Positions 7,660-14,255 of a stretch of 37,860 nucleotides of DNA are shown in pieces. The DNA is from a virus. Under the pieces are notes generated by a model. It ran no database searches. It saw only the letters and a list, made by a program, of their open reading frames with translations, and was not told where the DNA came from. The translations under genes and the position numbers were made by a program. Within the stretch, counting starts at the first letter, position 1; each line of letters starts with the position of its first letter. The stretch covers positions 1-37,860 of IMG/VR virus record IMGVR_UViG_3300008266_000180; one strand, given 5' to 3'.

Positions 7660-9042
7660 ATGCCCAACCCCCCGCTTTCCAAAGCTATCGCAGAAGAAAC
7701 GGTTAAACGGGTAGAGGACAAGCTTAGAGAGGGGTATCGCCCTCAAGGACTATCCGGCCCCGGTGAAGGGGCTATCCGCGCCGCTGCAAGGGATGCTGTA
7801 GCGGATGGATGGGTTGGCTCGGTCAACACCTTCATTTCACGTATGGAGCCCGCCAAGAGCCTCCACGGGCTAGAGCCGGATTGGTCGGTGTATAAGCCGC
7901 CCTTGGAACGTCGCCGCGCTGCTGTGGCTCCCAAGGCGCTAGACGGTTTCGAGCCGAGCGCCGTAACGGAGCAATACGACGGCGAGGGCAAGGTCAAGGG
8001 TCAGTCGATCCGCTGGCGGCCTGATCCCGTCATGCAACCAGGCGGGATAGATGCGGGCGACGCGCGCGATGGCGCCGGGGCCTATGTCATCAAGAGCGTC
8101 TCGACCTACTACGACGCAGCCGGGGAGCAGCGGCAACAGTGGGTCAAAACCAGCCTCACAGACATTCAGCGCGGCGAGATGTTGCGCGAGTTCATGGAGA
8201 CCCTTGCCGCCGAACACCGGGGCAAATCCCCGCTGGTCGAGCGCACCAGCCCAAGCGCCGCTGACGTGCTGGTCTCCTACAAGTTCGGCGATCCGCACTT
8301 CGGTATGTCGTCCAGTTCCCTGACCGGGGCCGACGACTTCGACACCGACGACGCCGAGCGCTTGACCCGTGCCGGCATTGACCAGCTTCTAGCGGTCACC
8401 CCCAACGCCGACACCTGCATCCTTGAAGTCATCGGCGACGTGATGCACGCCAACGATAGTTCCGCCCTGACGCCGGGCCACAAGAACCCCCTGGACGTTG
8501 ACAAACGGGGCTTTCACTACGCGCTGATGCGGGCGGGCTTAGCGTGGGCCTATGCCGTTGAGCGGGCCTTGGAGAAGCATGAGACGGTCATCGTCTGGAT
8601 GCTCCCCGGCAACCATGACCCTGATGCGGTCTTCGGCATCACCATGGGGCTGGCCTTCTACTTCCAGAACAATCCCCGCGTCATCATCCCCATCGACAAC
8701 CACCCCTTCCGCTACCACCAGTTCGGCAAGAACCTGTTTGGCGCTCACCACGGCGACAAGGTGAAGATGGGCGACCTTCCCCTGCTGATGGCTGTGGATC
8801 AGCCGGAGGCATGGGGACAGACGGTCTATCGCTACATCACGACCGGCCACATCCACCACGACGTGGTGAAAGAGCTTCAAGGCGTGCGGGTGGAGAGCCT
8901 GCGGACGCTGGCGGCGAAGGACACCTATCACGCCATGAAGGGCTACCGCTCCCTGCGAGACACGCGGGCGGCGGCCTATCACCGGGAGTATGGCGAGTTT
9001 CAGCGCCACACCGTTTCCGCCGCCATGTTGGAGGCTGCCTGA
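7660..9042 (+). CDS. Calcineurin-like metallophosphoesterase with N-terminal helical extension
   Basis: 460 aa. The phosphoesterase domain begins near residue 205 and shows the full metal-binding set in order: D211-x-H213 (FGDPHFG), G259-D260 (VIGDVMH), G317-N-H-D320 (LPGNHDPD), H363-H in AHHGD, and G396-H-I-H399 (TTGHIHHD). Family knowledge: such enzymes hydrolyse phosphodiesters, often as DNA or nucleotide nucleases with two metals. The first ~65 residues (SKAIAEETVKRVEDKL, then GAIRAAARDAVADGWVGS) look like a helix-turn-helix and could bind DNA (inference). Residues 80-200 are of unknown fold. The TAA of the preceding gene abuts its ATG. The substrate is unknown. Confidence 0.8.
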   Translation: MPNPPLSKAIAEETVKRVEDKLREGYRPQGLSGPGEGAIRAAARDAVADGWVGSVNTFISRMEPAKSLHGLEPDWSVYKPPLERRRAAVAPKALDGFEPSAVTEQYDGEGKVKGQSIRWRPDPVMQPGGIDAGDARDGAGAYVIKSVSTYYDAAGEQRQQWVKTSLTDIQRGEMLREFMETLAAEHRGKSPLVERTSPSAADVLVSYKFGDPHFGMSSSSLTGADDFDTDDAERLTRAGIDQLLAVTPNADTCILEVIGDVMHANDSSALTPGHKNPLDVDKRGFHYALMRAGLAWAYAVERALEKHETVIVWMLPGNHDPDAVFGITMGLAFYFQNNPRVIIPIDNHPFRYHQFGKNLFGAHHGDKVKMGDLPLLMAVDQPEAWGQTVYRYITTGHIHHDVVKELQGVRVESLRTLAAKDTYHAMKGYRSLRDTRAAAYHREYGEFQRHTVSAAMLEAA

Positions 9043-9203
9043 TGGTCTCGAAGCTACCCTGGAAGCGCGCTTATGCGAAGTACGCCCGCGAGCGCCGCGA
9101 GTACCGCAGAGCCTACCGCCAAGCCGCTGGCTTTCCCCCGGACGAACACGATCTCCGTCCCGAACCGGCCACGCTGGACTTCTACGACGACGAGGAGGGG
9201 TGA
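9042..9203 (+). CDS. Small charged protein, 53 aa
   Basis: Both ends overlap neighbours as TGATG, which supports translation. The N-terminal half is strongly basic and Tyr/Arg-rich (AYAKYARERREYRRAYRQ), the C-terminal half acidic (TLDFYDDEEG). No family recognised. It sits between the phosphoesterase and the holin candidate; nucleic-acid binding through the basic half is possible but unproven. Confidence 0.65.
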   Translation: MVSKLPWKRAYAKYARERREYRRAYRQAAGFPPDEHDLRPEPATLDFYDDEEG

Positions 9204-9538
9204 TGCGCTCCGAGCTTGTGAAGGAATGGGCATCCGCCGCGCGAGACGTTCTCGCCCTCCTGTTCACCCCTGTCGTCACCCTCATCGCTGGCTGGCTGAT
9301 CTACATCCTCGCCTATCGGCCGTGGGCTGAAGGTACGCAGGAGCAGCGGATCAACTACCTCGGAGCCGTGGCGATCATCGCCGTGGTTCTCGTCGGCTTT
9401 GGGGGTCAGTGGTTCCAGCGCAACCGGCTTGAGAAGCTGAAGCTGTCAGGCCCCGGTGGCTTCGGCGGCGAGATCGAGACGGAGGCCGAACCCGGCCCGA
9501 CCATCACAACCACAGTCGAAACGGAGGTCAAGCCATGA
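9203..9538 (+). CDS. Putative holin, two TM segments
   Basis: 111 aa. ATG overlaps the preceding stop (TGATG), and the stop overlaps the endolysin start (ATGA). Two hydrophobic segments are clear: about residues 17-38 (LALLFTPVVTLIAGWLIYIL) and 52-66 (LGAVAIIAVVLVGFGG), joined by a short polar loop, with a charged C-terminal tail rich in E and T. Size, topology and position just before the endolysin fit a class II-type holin. A longer frame is open upstream but lies inside other genes, so the overlap start was chosen. Confidence 0.7.
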   Translation: MRSELVKEWASAARDVLALLFTPVVTLIAGWLIYILAYRPWAEGTQEQRINYLGAVAIIAVVLVGFGGQWFQRNRLEKLKLSGPGGFGGEIETEAEPGPTITTTVETEVKP

Positions 9539-9960
9539 CCTATGCACTAGGCCCGGCATCGCGCGCCAACCTCGCGGGCGTCCATCCCCGATTGATCCGT
9601 GTCGTTGAGAGGGCAATCCAGATCAGCCCCGTTGACTTCAAGGTCATCGAGGGGGTTCGGACCCCGGAGCGGCAGAAGGCCCTCTATGCTCAAGGCCGCA
9701 CGAAGCCCGGCCAGGTCGTCACCTGGACGCTCAAGAGCAACCACTTCAAGCAGGCTGACGGCTTCGGGCACGCGGTGGATCTACTGCCGGCGCCCTACGA
9801 CTGGAAAGACCTTCAGCCCTTCAACCAAGTCTACAAGGCCATGATGACCGCCGCAAAAGAGCTTGGCGTCGAGATCAGGAGCGGAATGGACTGGGACCGC
9901 GACGGAAATCTGAGGGAAAAAGGAGAGGGTGACTCTCCGCACTTTGAGCTTAGCCGCTAG
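9535..9960 (+). CDS. Endolysin, M15-family (VanY / L-Ala-D-Glu type) peptidase
   Basis: 141 aa. The metallopeptidase M15 pattern is visible: S68-x-H70 in LKSNH, then GHAVD with D82, and C-terminal SPHFEL with H136; H70, D82 and H136 would bind zinc. The motif VIEGVRTPERQKALYAQG near residue 38 is typical of the M15C/phage subfamily. There is a short insertion between H70 and GHAVD compared with the usual SxHxxGxAxD spacing. Family role: cleavage of peptide cross-links in peptidoglycan at lysis. No signal peptide, so it depends on the adjacent holin. The last 11 bp overlap the end of the antisense HNH gene. Confidence 0.85.
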   Translation: MTYALGPASRANLAGVHPRLIRVVERAIQISPVDFKVIEGVRTPERQKALYAQGRTKPGQVVTWTLKSNHFKQADGFGHAVDLLPAPYDWKDLQPFNQVYKAMMTAAKELGVEIRSGMDWDRDGNLREKGEGDSPHFELSR

Positions 9961-10414
9961 CGAACTCGCCGAACAACTCTCGCGCCTTGGCTTTGTACGC
10001 AGCGTGCGCAGCTTCGGCTGTGTCGTGACGGCCCAGCTTGTAGCGCTTGCCGTCACACTGAACCTCTGCGCGCCAGCGCCCGGTGCACCCCTCAAAGTGA
10101 ACCCCTTTGTATGGTGACGTCTTTGATGCCACCGCGTGACGATTGCCGATGTTTTGGCTGCGCGTGCAGCGCCGAAGGTTGGGCCTCCGGTTATCCAGCC
10201 CGTCGCCATTCGCGTGGTCAACATCTTCACCCCGCGCAGCCCCGGTCAATAGGCGGTGCATGTAGGTCAAACCATCCTTGCGCCGCCCGCGTGGATAGCC
10301 TCGGACGTAGGTAACGGTGGGCGTCAGGTGAAGGTGCCACTGATAACCGGACAGCAGCGCCTCGTCAGCGTCATCGAAAAGAACCACTCGGTCTTTGATC
10401 AGAAGGTGTCCCAT
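9950..10414 (-). CDS. HNH homing-type endonuclease with C-terminal AP2 domain
   Basis: 154 aa from ATG at 10414; a TTG at 10450 would add 12 residues, but homologues usually start close to this ATG (hydrophobic strand, then DDADEALLSGYQW). The middle has the HNH_3 core (TYMHRLLTG, VDHANGDGLDNRRPNLR, then CTRSQNIGN). Residues ~105-150 form an AP2-type DNA-binding domain (SPYKGVHFEGCTGRWRAEVQ, KLGRHDTAEAAHAAY). It is on the strand opposite to the lysis genes and separates the endolysin from the small TM and spanin genes, as expected for a free-standing mobile HNH gene inserted between genes. Confidence 0.85.
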   Translation of the reverse strand: MGHLLIKDRVVLFDDADEALLSGYQWHLHLTPTVTYVRGYPRGRRKDGLTYMHRLLTGAARGEDVDHANGDGLDNRRPNLRRCTRSQNIGNRHAVASKTSPYKGVHFEGCTGRWRAEVQCDGKRYKLGRHDTAEAAHAAYKAKARELFGEFASG

Positions 10415-10462
10415 GCCCCAACTTGTACCCGTTTCGTTCTGCTGTCGCAAGGGCGGCGCCCA

Positions 10463-10585
10463 ATGATCGCCGCCTTCATCGACGGCTTCTTCACCGTGGC
10501 CGGTGGCGCGCTCGCCATCGCCTGCTTCGCCGTAACCGGCTTCTTCGGCCTTCGCTGGCTGTACAAGAAGGGGGTAACGGGATGA
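10463..10585 (+). CDS. Tiny membrane protein, 40 aa
   Basis: MIAAFIDGFF followed by a hydrophobic segment (VAGGALAIACFAVTGFFGL) and a basic end (RWLYKKGVTG). The stop overlaps the start of the i-spanin (GATGA). The longer open frame upstream runs through the HNH gene and is not credible. One TM, positive C-terminus; in a lysis cassette it could be an accessory holin or antiholin (inference). The HNH insertion lies just upstream, so its original leader may have been displaced. Confidence 0.6.
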   Translation: MIAAFIDGFFTVAGGALAIACFAVTGFFGLRWLYKKGVTG

Positions 10586-10986
10586 TCCCCCGTCTCTGGC
10601 TCTGGATCGGCGGCATAGCCCTTGTCGCGGTCCTCGGCGCTGTCCTGCTGGGTGGCCCTATCGTCTCGTTCTGGAAGGCCCAGACGGCGAAGTGGCAGGC
10701 CCGCGAGGAAACCGCCACCGACACCGCCGTCAGCAATGGCGCGGAGGCTGACGGCCAAGCCGCCCTGTCCACCGCTCAAGGCCAGATCACCGAGCGCGTT
10801 ATCGAGCGCACGAACACCATCACCCGCTATGTTGAGCAAGCTTCAGGAGCCCCCGATGCGAAAGCCCCTCTCGGCCCTGATCGTGAGCAGCGCATTGCTG
10901 ACCATGACCGCAGCCTGTGCCTCTCAAGGCCGTCTGTCTGCCCCGGTGGGACCAGCGCCAAGGGTGACGACGCCGGACTACGCTAA
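10582..10986 (+). CDS. i-spanin (Rz-like)
   Basis: 134 aa. N-terminal inner-membrane anchor (residues 5-26, WLWIGGIALVAVLGAVLLGG), then a periplasmic helical domain with alternating charged and Ala residues (KAQTAKWQAREETATD, GQITERVIERTNTITRYVEQ) as in Rz proteins. The 3' third contains the start of a lipoprotein gene in another frame, the classic nested Rz/Rz1 layout. Family role: with the outer-membrane partner it fuses inner and outer membranes at the last step of lysis. Confidence 0.75.
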   Translation: MIPRLWLWIGGIALVAVLGAVLLGGPIVSFWKAQTAKWQAREETATDTAVSNGAEADGQAALSTAQGQITERVIERTNTITRYVEQASGAPDAKAPLGPDREQRIADHDRSLCLSRPSVCPGGTSAKGDDAGLR

Positions 10987-11209
10987 GGCCCCCTGCACCC
11001 TCTACACGCGGCCCGCTGTCACGCTGGAAGACCTCGAAATCATCGCGGCTATCCGGGGGGAACAACTGCTCACCTGTGACGAGAAGCGCGAGCTGGCGGT
11101 GCTGGCGAACGCAGAGCAGGCGAAGGCTCTGGACGCTTGGGAGCAGGCGAGGGCGTTGCGGCGGTGTCCCTGGTGGCGCTTCGGTACTTGCAAGCCACCG
11201 GATAGCTAA
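10856..11209 (+). CDS. o-spanin lipoprotein (Rz1-like), nested in and extending beyond the i-spanin gene
   Basis: 117 aa from ATG at 10856, preceded by GGAG 6 nt upstream; an upstream in-frame extension is just the shadow of the i-spanin. The start MRKPLSALIVSSALL is a signal peptide ending in a lipobox-like TAAC (Cys about residue 23). The mature protein has the Pro-rich start usual for Rz1 (APVGPAPRVTTPDYAK), then a helical part. At ~95 mature residues it is longer than lambda Rz1. It shares 131 bp with the i-spanin in a different frame. Confidence 0.7.
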   Translation: MRKPLSALIVSSALLTMTAACASQGRLSAPVGPAPRVTTPDYAKAPCTLYTRPAVTLEDLEIIAAIRGEQLLTCDEKRELAVLANAEQAKALDAWEQARALRRCPWWRFGTCKPPDS

Positions 11210-11259
11210 CGCTACTTGCCTAACGACTGCCCTTGTAGGCTTTGGCCTCGGGTTCAAAC

Positions 11260-11279
11260 TGTGGGTTTCGCCCACATTT
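11260..11279 (+). terminator. Hairpin downstream of the lysis cassette (first of two)
   Basis: Perfect 6-bp stem TGTGGG (11260-11265) with CCCACA (11271-11276), 5-nt loop TTTCG, followed by TTTA. Weak on its own, but it lies 9 bp before a stronger terminator. Confidence 0.45.
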
Positions 11280-11287
11280 AAGGAAGG

Positions 11288-11318
11288 GGCTCTCCGAGAG
11301 ATCGGAGGGCCTTTTCTT
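11288..11318 (+). terminator. Rho-independent terminator of the late operon
   Basis: A 10-bp stem (GGCTCTCCGA at 11288-11297 with TCGGAGGGCC at 11302-11311, one G-U pair), a GAGA tetraloop and then TTTTCTT. It follows the last lysis gene and probably ends late transcription. It also lies 4 bp from the stop of a convergent small gene. Confidence 0.8.
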
Positions 11319-11321
11319 CGT

Positions 11322-11525
11322 TCAGCGATTGGCCTTGAAGTGGCCGTCTGGGTGAACCTCCGTCACGTAGACCTGAGACCATTTCCCGCCGCGCGCTTCC
11401 TGTACGCGGATGTATCGCCCGACCGCTACGCGAGACCTGCCGTCGATGTGGACGAGCGCCGGCACCGTGCCCAGTTTGCAGGGCAGCGCCGCATTCAACC
11501 ATCGCTCCGTTGCTCGACTGACCAT
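11322..11525 (-). CDS. Small unknown protein, 67 aa, possibly leaderless
   Basis: Read from ATG at 11525. The sequence looks like a small beta-rich protein: ATERWLNAALPCKLG, then VPALVHIDGRSRVAVGRYIRV, then GGKWSQVYVTEVHPDGHF. No family recognised. No Shine-Dalgarno precedes this ATG, but a good promoter (TTGTTT-N17-TATATT) ends 5 nt before it, so the transcript would start at or next to the ATG. The frame stays open a further 17 codons upstream, but that part overlaps the promoter. It ends against the late terminator and is convergent with the late operon. Confidence 0.55.
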   Translation of the reverse strand: MVSRATERWLNAALPCKLGTVPALVHIDGRSRVAVGRYIRVQEARGGKWSQVYVTEVHPDGHFKANR

Positions 11526-11530
11526 GCCCA

Positions 11531-11559
11531 AATATACCCAATTTCTCCAAGCAAAACAA
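11531..11559 (-). promoter_or_regulatory. Sigma70-type promoter, leftward
   Basis: On the minus strand: -35 TTGTTT (11559-11554), 17-bp spacer, -10 TATATT (11536-11531). The ATG of the 67-aa gene starts 5 nt after the -10, predicting a leaderless mRNA. Confidence 0.55.
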
Positions 11560-11571
11560 CCGTCTCCCCGC

Positions 11572-11599
11572 TTCACAGAGCGTCGGTTTGTGCTATTGT
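11572..11599 (+). promoter_or_regulatory. Promoter-like sequence, rightward, before the structured element
   Basis: -35 TTCACA (11572-11577, five of six consensus bases), 16-bp spacer, -10 TATTGT (11594-11599, four of six). It faces away from the leftward promoter 13 bp to its left and would start transcription near 11606, just before a series of hairpins that has no credible ORF. Confidence 0.4.
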
Positions 11600-11605
11600 G
11601 GGGGT

Positions 11606-11790
11606 GTTGCGGCAGCGGGGAGAACCCGCTCTCGATGCGAGAACCCCGGTACTGAAACAGGACCGCTCACAAGCGGCTGGAAACGAGCCGGCATCACGGC
11701 GCGACAGCCAGGTAGCCGGTAACCAATCCGGCTCGCAACATGGGCGGGGAGGGGTTTCGGCTCCTCCCCGGCTACCACCGGCCCCGGTCT
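11606..11790 (+). ncRNA. Candidate structured non-coding RNA (unknown family)
   Basis: Within about 157 nt there are four perfect hairpins and one longer one: AGCGGG/CCCGCT (11614-11630), TCTCG/CGAGA (11630-11642), CCGCT/AGCGG (11663-11676), an 8-bp CGAGCCGG/CCGGCTCG stem (11684-11691 with 11728-11735) enclosing 36 nt that can fold further, and CGGGGAGG/CCTCCCCG (11745-11752 with 11763-11770), extendable to 10 bp with a TTTCGG loop. No coding frame here looks real. A promoter-like sequence lies just upstream. There is no T-run at the 3' end, so the end is uncertain. It could instead be an attachment-site region. I do not recognise a known RNA family. Confidence 0.45.
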
Positions 11791-11813
11791 AAATCACCAC
11801 CCCGCCGAGCCTC

Positions 11814-12002
11814 TTACAGCCCCTCAACCTCCCCACCCTCAGTAACCCTACCCCAAGCTACAGGCTGAAGGCGAAACTCCCGGAGGATGGCGTCGATGAT
11901 CGGATCGGGCTCGTACTGACCTTCGTACATGTTCTCGCTGAAGATCGCGCGCAGCCTCTCCCTCACCCGCTCTCTCAGCGTAACCGTCTCGGCCTCGCTC
12001 AT
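11814..12002 (-). CDS. Small hypothetical protein, 62 aa
   Basis: Starts at ATG 12002 with an AAGGAG 8 nt upstream, one of the clearest Shine-Dalgarno sites in the leftward genes. Product is a charged helical protein (TLRERVRERLRAIFSENMYEGQYEPDPIIDAILREF) with a short C-terminal WGRVTEGGEVEGL. No family recognised. It lies 61 bp downstream of the integrase stop and may be the last gene of that operon. Confidence 0.65.
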   Translation of the reverse strand: MSEAETVTLRERVRERLRAIFSENMYEGQYEPDPIIDAILREFRLQPVAWGRVTEGGEVEGL

Positions 12003-12063
12003 CGGTTCATCTCCTTAATCTTCTCCCCTATTCCAGCCAGGATAGGCCGATGACCGGAGGGGG

Positions 12064-13137
12064 TTAGTCTGCTGTGTCGTTCCTGCTGGCTTCGACCTTC
12101 TCAGCAAGGGCCATCTTCGCCTTCGGGCTAAGGTGGGCGTATCGCTTGGTTGTGCCGGCGTCCTTGTGCCCTAGAGCCTCGCCGATCTCGCTCAGGCCGT
12201 AACCGGCGGCAATGGCATCCGAGGCGAAGCTGTGGCGCAGGTCGTGAAGCCGGAAGTCATCGAGCCCGGCCCGCTCGCGTATCAGATCCCAGACGCCGTT
12301 CGGGTAGCTGGCAAACCCGACCAGCCAGCCCCGGCGAGGGTCGATCCCCTCGACCACGGCTTGAGCGGCTTTGGAGAACGCGATGGTCTTCGGGTTGCCG
12401 TCCGCGTCGGTCTTGTGCTGCTTCAGGGTGAGCAGGCCATCCTTGTACCATGAGCGCTTGGCCTTGGCGATTTCGGAGTGCCTGGCGCCGGTCAGGTAGA
12501 GTAGCCGGATCATGGCGACGGCGTGGGGGAATTGGCCTTCCGTCTCGTCCAGCGCCGCAAGGAAGCGCTCGCGCTCCTCCGGGGAGAGGTAGCGCTGCCG
12601 GGCCGTCTCCTTGTAGGGCTTCACCGACGTGATCGAAGGATGCTCCCCGAACGACCACATGGCGCTGACAAGGGCGACAAGCCGGTTGAAGGCGATGGGG
12701 GTCTTTGCCATCTCGCGGCGCAGGGTGAGCAAATCGTGGCGCGTCACCTCGGCAACCTTCTTCGTTCCCCACCTGGGTTTGATGACGCGGCGGATGCGGC
12801 CTTCGTCGTGGCGCAGGGAGCGCTTGGACTGGTGTTCGGCAACGTACCTGTCAGCCAGCGCCGCGACCGTCTCAGAGGCCCGTAGAGCCTTGTTCTCCTG
12901 CGAGGGGTCGCCACCCTTCGCCACCTCGACCAGCCAGCCCCTAGCGACCTCTCTGGCCTGCTGGATGGTGAAGGCGGGGAAGTCGCCCACCTTTGGCCGG
13001 CGGCGCTGACCGGCCTTGGTCCTATAATACAAAAAGAACGCCTTGCGTCCACCGCGCACGCGCAGCTCAAGGCCGCGAACCTCGTCATCCTTAAGGAGGT
13101 CGCCTTCGGTCGCGGTTTTGATCTGGGTGAGGTTCAT
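12064..13137 (-). CDS. int: Tyrosine-recombinase integrase
   Basis: 357 aa. An N-terminal arm-binding region resembling P4-type integrases (residues 20-70, LELRVRGGRKAFFLYYRTKAG) is followed by a core-binding domain (~95-170). The catalytic domain has all active-site residues: R219 in LTGARHSEI, K242, H298-x-x-R301 in LHDLRHSFAS, H324 in LGHKDAGTT and nucleophile Y333 in KRYAHLS. Family role: site-specific integration and, with an excisionase, excision of the prophage. The start overlaps the end of the DpdA-like gene by 4 bp, so it is the third gene of an operon. No att core could be identified. Confidence 0.92.
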   Translation of the reverse strand: MNLTQIKTATEGDLLKDDEVRGLELRVRGGRKAFFLYYRTKAGQRRRPKVGDFPAFTIQQAREVARGWLVEVAKGGDPSQENKALRASETVAALADRYVAEHQSKRSLRHDEGRIRRVIKPRWGTKKVAEVTRHDLLTLRREMAKTPIAFNRLVALVSAMWSFGEHPSITSVKPYKETARQRYLSPEERERFLAALDETEGQFPHAVAMIRLLYLTGARHSEIAKAKRSWYKDGLLTLKQHKTDADGNPKTIAFSKAAQAVVEGIDPRRGWLVGFASYPNGVWDLIRERAGLDDFRLHDLRHSFASDAIAAGYGLSEIGEALGHKDAGTTKRYAHLSPKAKMALAEKVEASRNDTAD

Positions 13138-13829
13138 GCGGCGGCGCTCTCGTAAAGGTCAGGCTGAGACGCGCGGGGGCTCCAGCGGGGCGGACATTGC
13201 GCCGCATCCCATCGGTCGGCCATGGCGCGGGCCGTATTTTGCGGGCGATTGTGGTTCTGGGCAACGTCGGTGCTGTCCACGGACGCGAAGGGCCACTCAC
13301 GCCCGCTGAGCTGCATCCCGCGAAGCATGTGAACGTTCGGGGTCCGATGGCGCTTCGCCAGTTCGTCCCAAACCCGGTCCATGCGGGCGACCCAGGCATC
13401 CGACAGGATCACGGCATACTCAGCCGTCGAGCCGAAGCAGATGCGCGGGTGTTCGTCGGCAAGGCGAAGGGCGCGGCTAATCGGCTCGTCAAGGTGCCAG
13501 ACTGGAGCGCCCTTGTCGCCGAAGGGCCATTCGCGGATGAGGGCGTCTTGCTCCTGCGTCCCGGCGTCGATCACGTCGGGGATGACCGCCCATGTGGTCG
13601 GGTAGTGAAGCCACTCGTCAGCCCAAGTGTAATAGGCGGGCCAGTCTGTTTCCTTGCCCGACTTCCACTTGCTGAAAGCCCCGTTGTCCAGCATGACCGA
13701 CGATCCGATCTCATGGGCAAGGCGCACTTGATCGGGCCGCATGTGGGACACGCAGAAGCACTTGCCGGCCAGCGTGAGCATGACCGCCGTAGGCGTGATC
13801 GGGGTTCCGTGGTAGTGGATCACCCGCAC
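13134..13829 (-). CDS. TGT/DpdA-like protein (putative deazapurine DNA transglycosylase)
   Basis: 231 aa from GTG at 13829 (AAGG 7 nt upstream); a second GTG at 13823 gives a GTGA overlap with the upstream stop. Conserved blocks at the ends of successive predicted beta strands suggest a TIM barrel: MLDNGAF (D48), AVIPDVID (83-88), VWHLDE (111-115), CFGSTAEY (132), HMLRGM (167) and ASVDSTDVAQN (184-191). This order resembles tRNA-guanine transglycosylases (DSGGF block and later catalytic Asp) and phage DpdA proteins, which insert 7-deazaguanines into DNA. The adjacent QueD-like gene supports it. C-terminal ~35 residues are Pro/Arg-rich. Assignment is by motif only; another barrel enzyme is possible. 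Confidence 0.55.
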   Translation of the reverse strand: MRVIHYHGTPITPTAVMLTLAGKCFCVSHMRPDQVRLAHEIGSSVMLDNGAFSKWKSGKETDWPAYYTWADEWLHYPTTWAVIPDVIDAGTQEQDALIREWPFGDKGAPVWHLDEPISRALRLADEHPRICFGSTAEYAVILSDAWVARMDRVWDELAKRHRTPNVHMLRGMQLSGREWPFASVDSTDVAQNHNRPQNTARAMADRWDAAQCPPRWSPRASQPDLYESAAA

Positions 13830-14152
13830 CGCCCCACCTTGGCATAGAGCCGCTCCAGGGGCCGCGCCAACTCAACGCCGCACGCTTCTGTCAGGTGCAT
13901 GATCGCCCCTGCCATCGCCTCGGCTCGCGTCAGTTCGTCGGGGAGCGTCTTGTGATCGAACGCCTCCAGAACCATCCTCAGCTTCGCTTGCAGGACCATG
14001 GCGTCACGCGGCGGGCTGTGGTCAAACCATGCCGTCACCTCGTAGCTGTGCCCGTGCAACGCCTTCCGCACGTCATCGCGGTGCGAGGCGCTGAAGTACC
14101 AACCAACGCCGGTGAGGCACTTTACGGGCGTCTGGTCGGGCAATTCGCTCAT
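13820..14152 (-). CDS. QueD-like 6-carboxy-tetrahydropterin synthase homologue
   Basis: 110 aa from ATG at 14152 with GAGGGA just upstream. Zinc-site and active-site pattern of the PTPS/QueD family: H24 in YFSASHR, H33-G-H35 in LHGHSYEV, D66-H67 in FDHKTL and E78 in TRAEAMAGAI. Family role: second step of preQ0/queuosine synthesis. The catalytic Cys expected four residues before the HGH motif (C-x-x-x-H-G-H) is replaced by R29, and no other Cys is close, so activity may differ from QueD. First gene of the operon; the following DpdA-like start overlaps its 3' end. Confidence 0.75.
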   Translation of the reverse strand: MSELPDQTPVKCLTGVGWYFSASHRDDVRKALHGHSYEVTAWFDHSPPRDAMVLQAKLRMVLEAFDHKTLPDELTRAEAMAGAIMHLTEACGVELARPLERLYAKVGRCG

Positions 14153-14255
14153 GTTCCCTCGGGTGTCAGTGGGGCGCCGGGATGGCGCCAGACTGGTCGA
14201 TAAAGAGGGCCGTGAACGAGCCGCGAACGGCCTTATAATCCAACGCTCTAAAGCA

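Noticed and set aside
11278-11559. 93-codon minus-strand frame overlapping the 67-aa gene
   Set aside because: Runs through the late terminator, with shadow-like composition; the other frame gives a better protein and fits the promoter.
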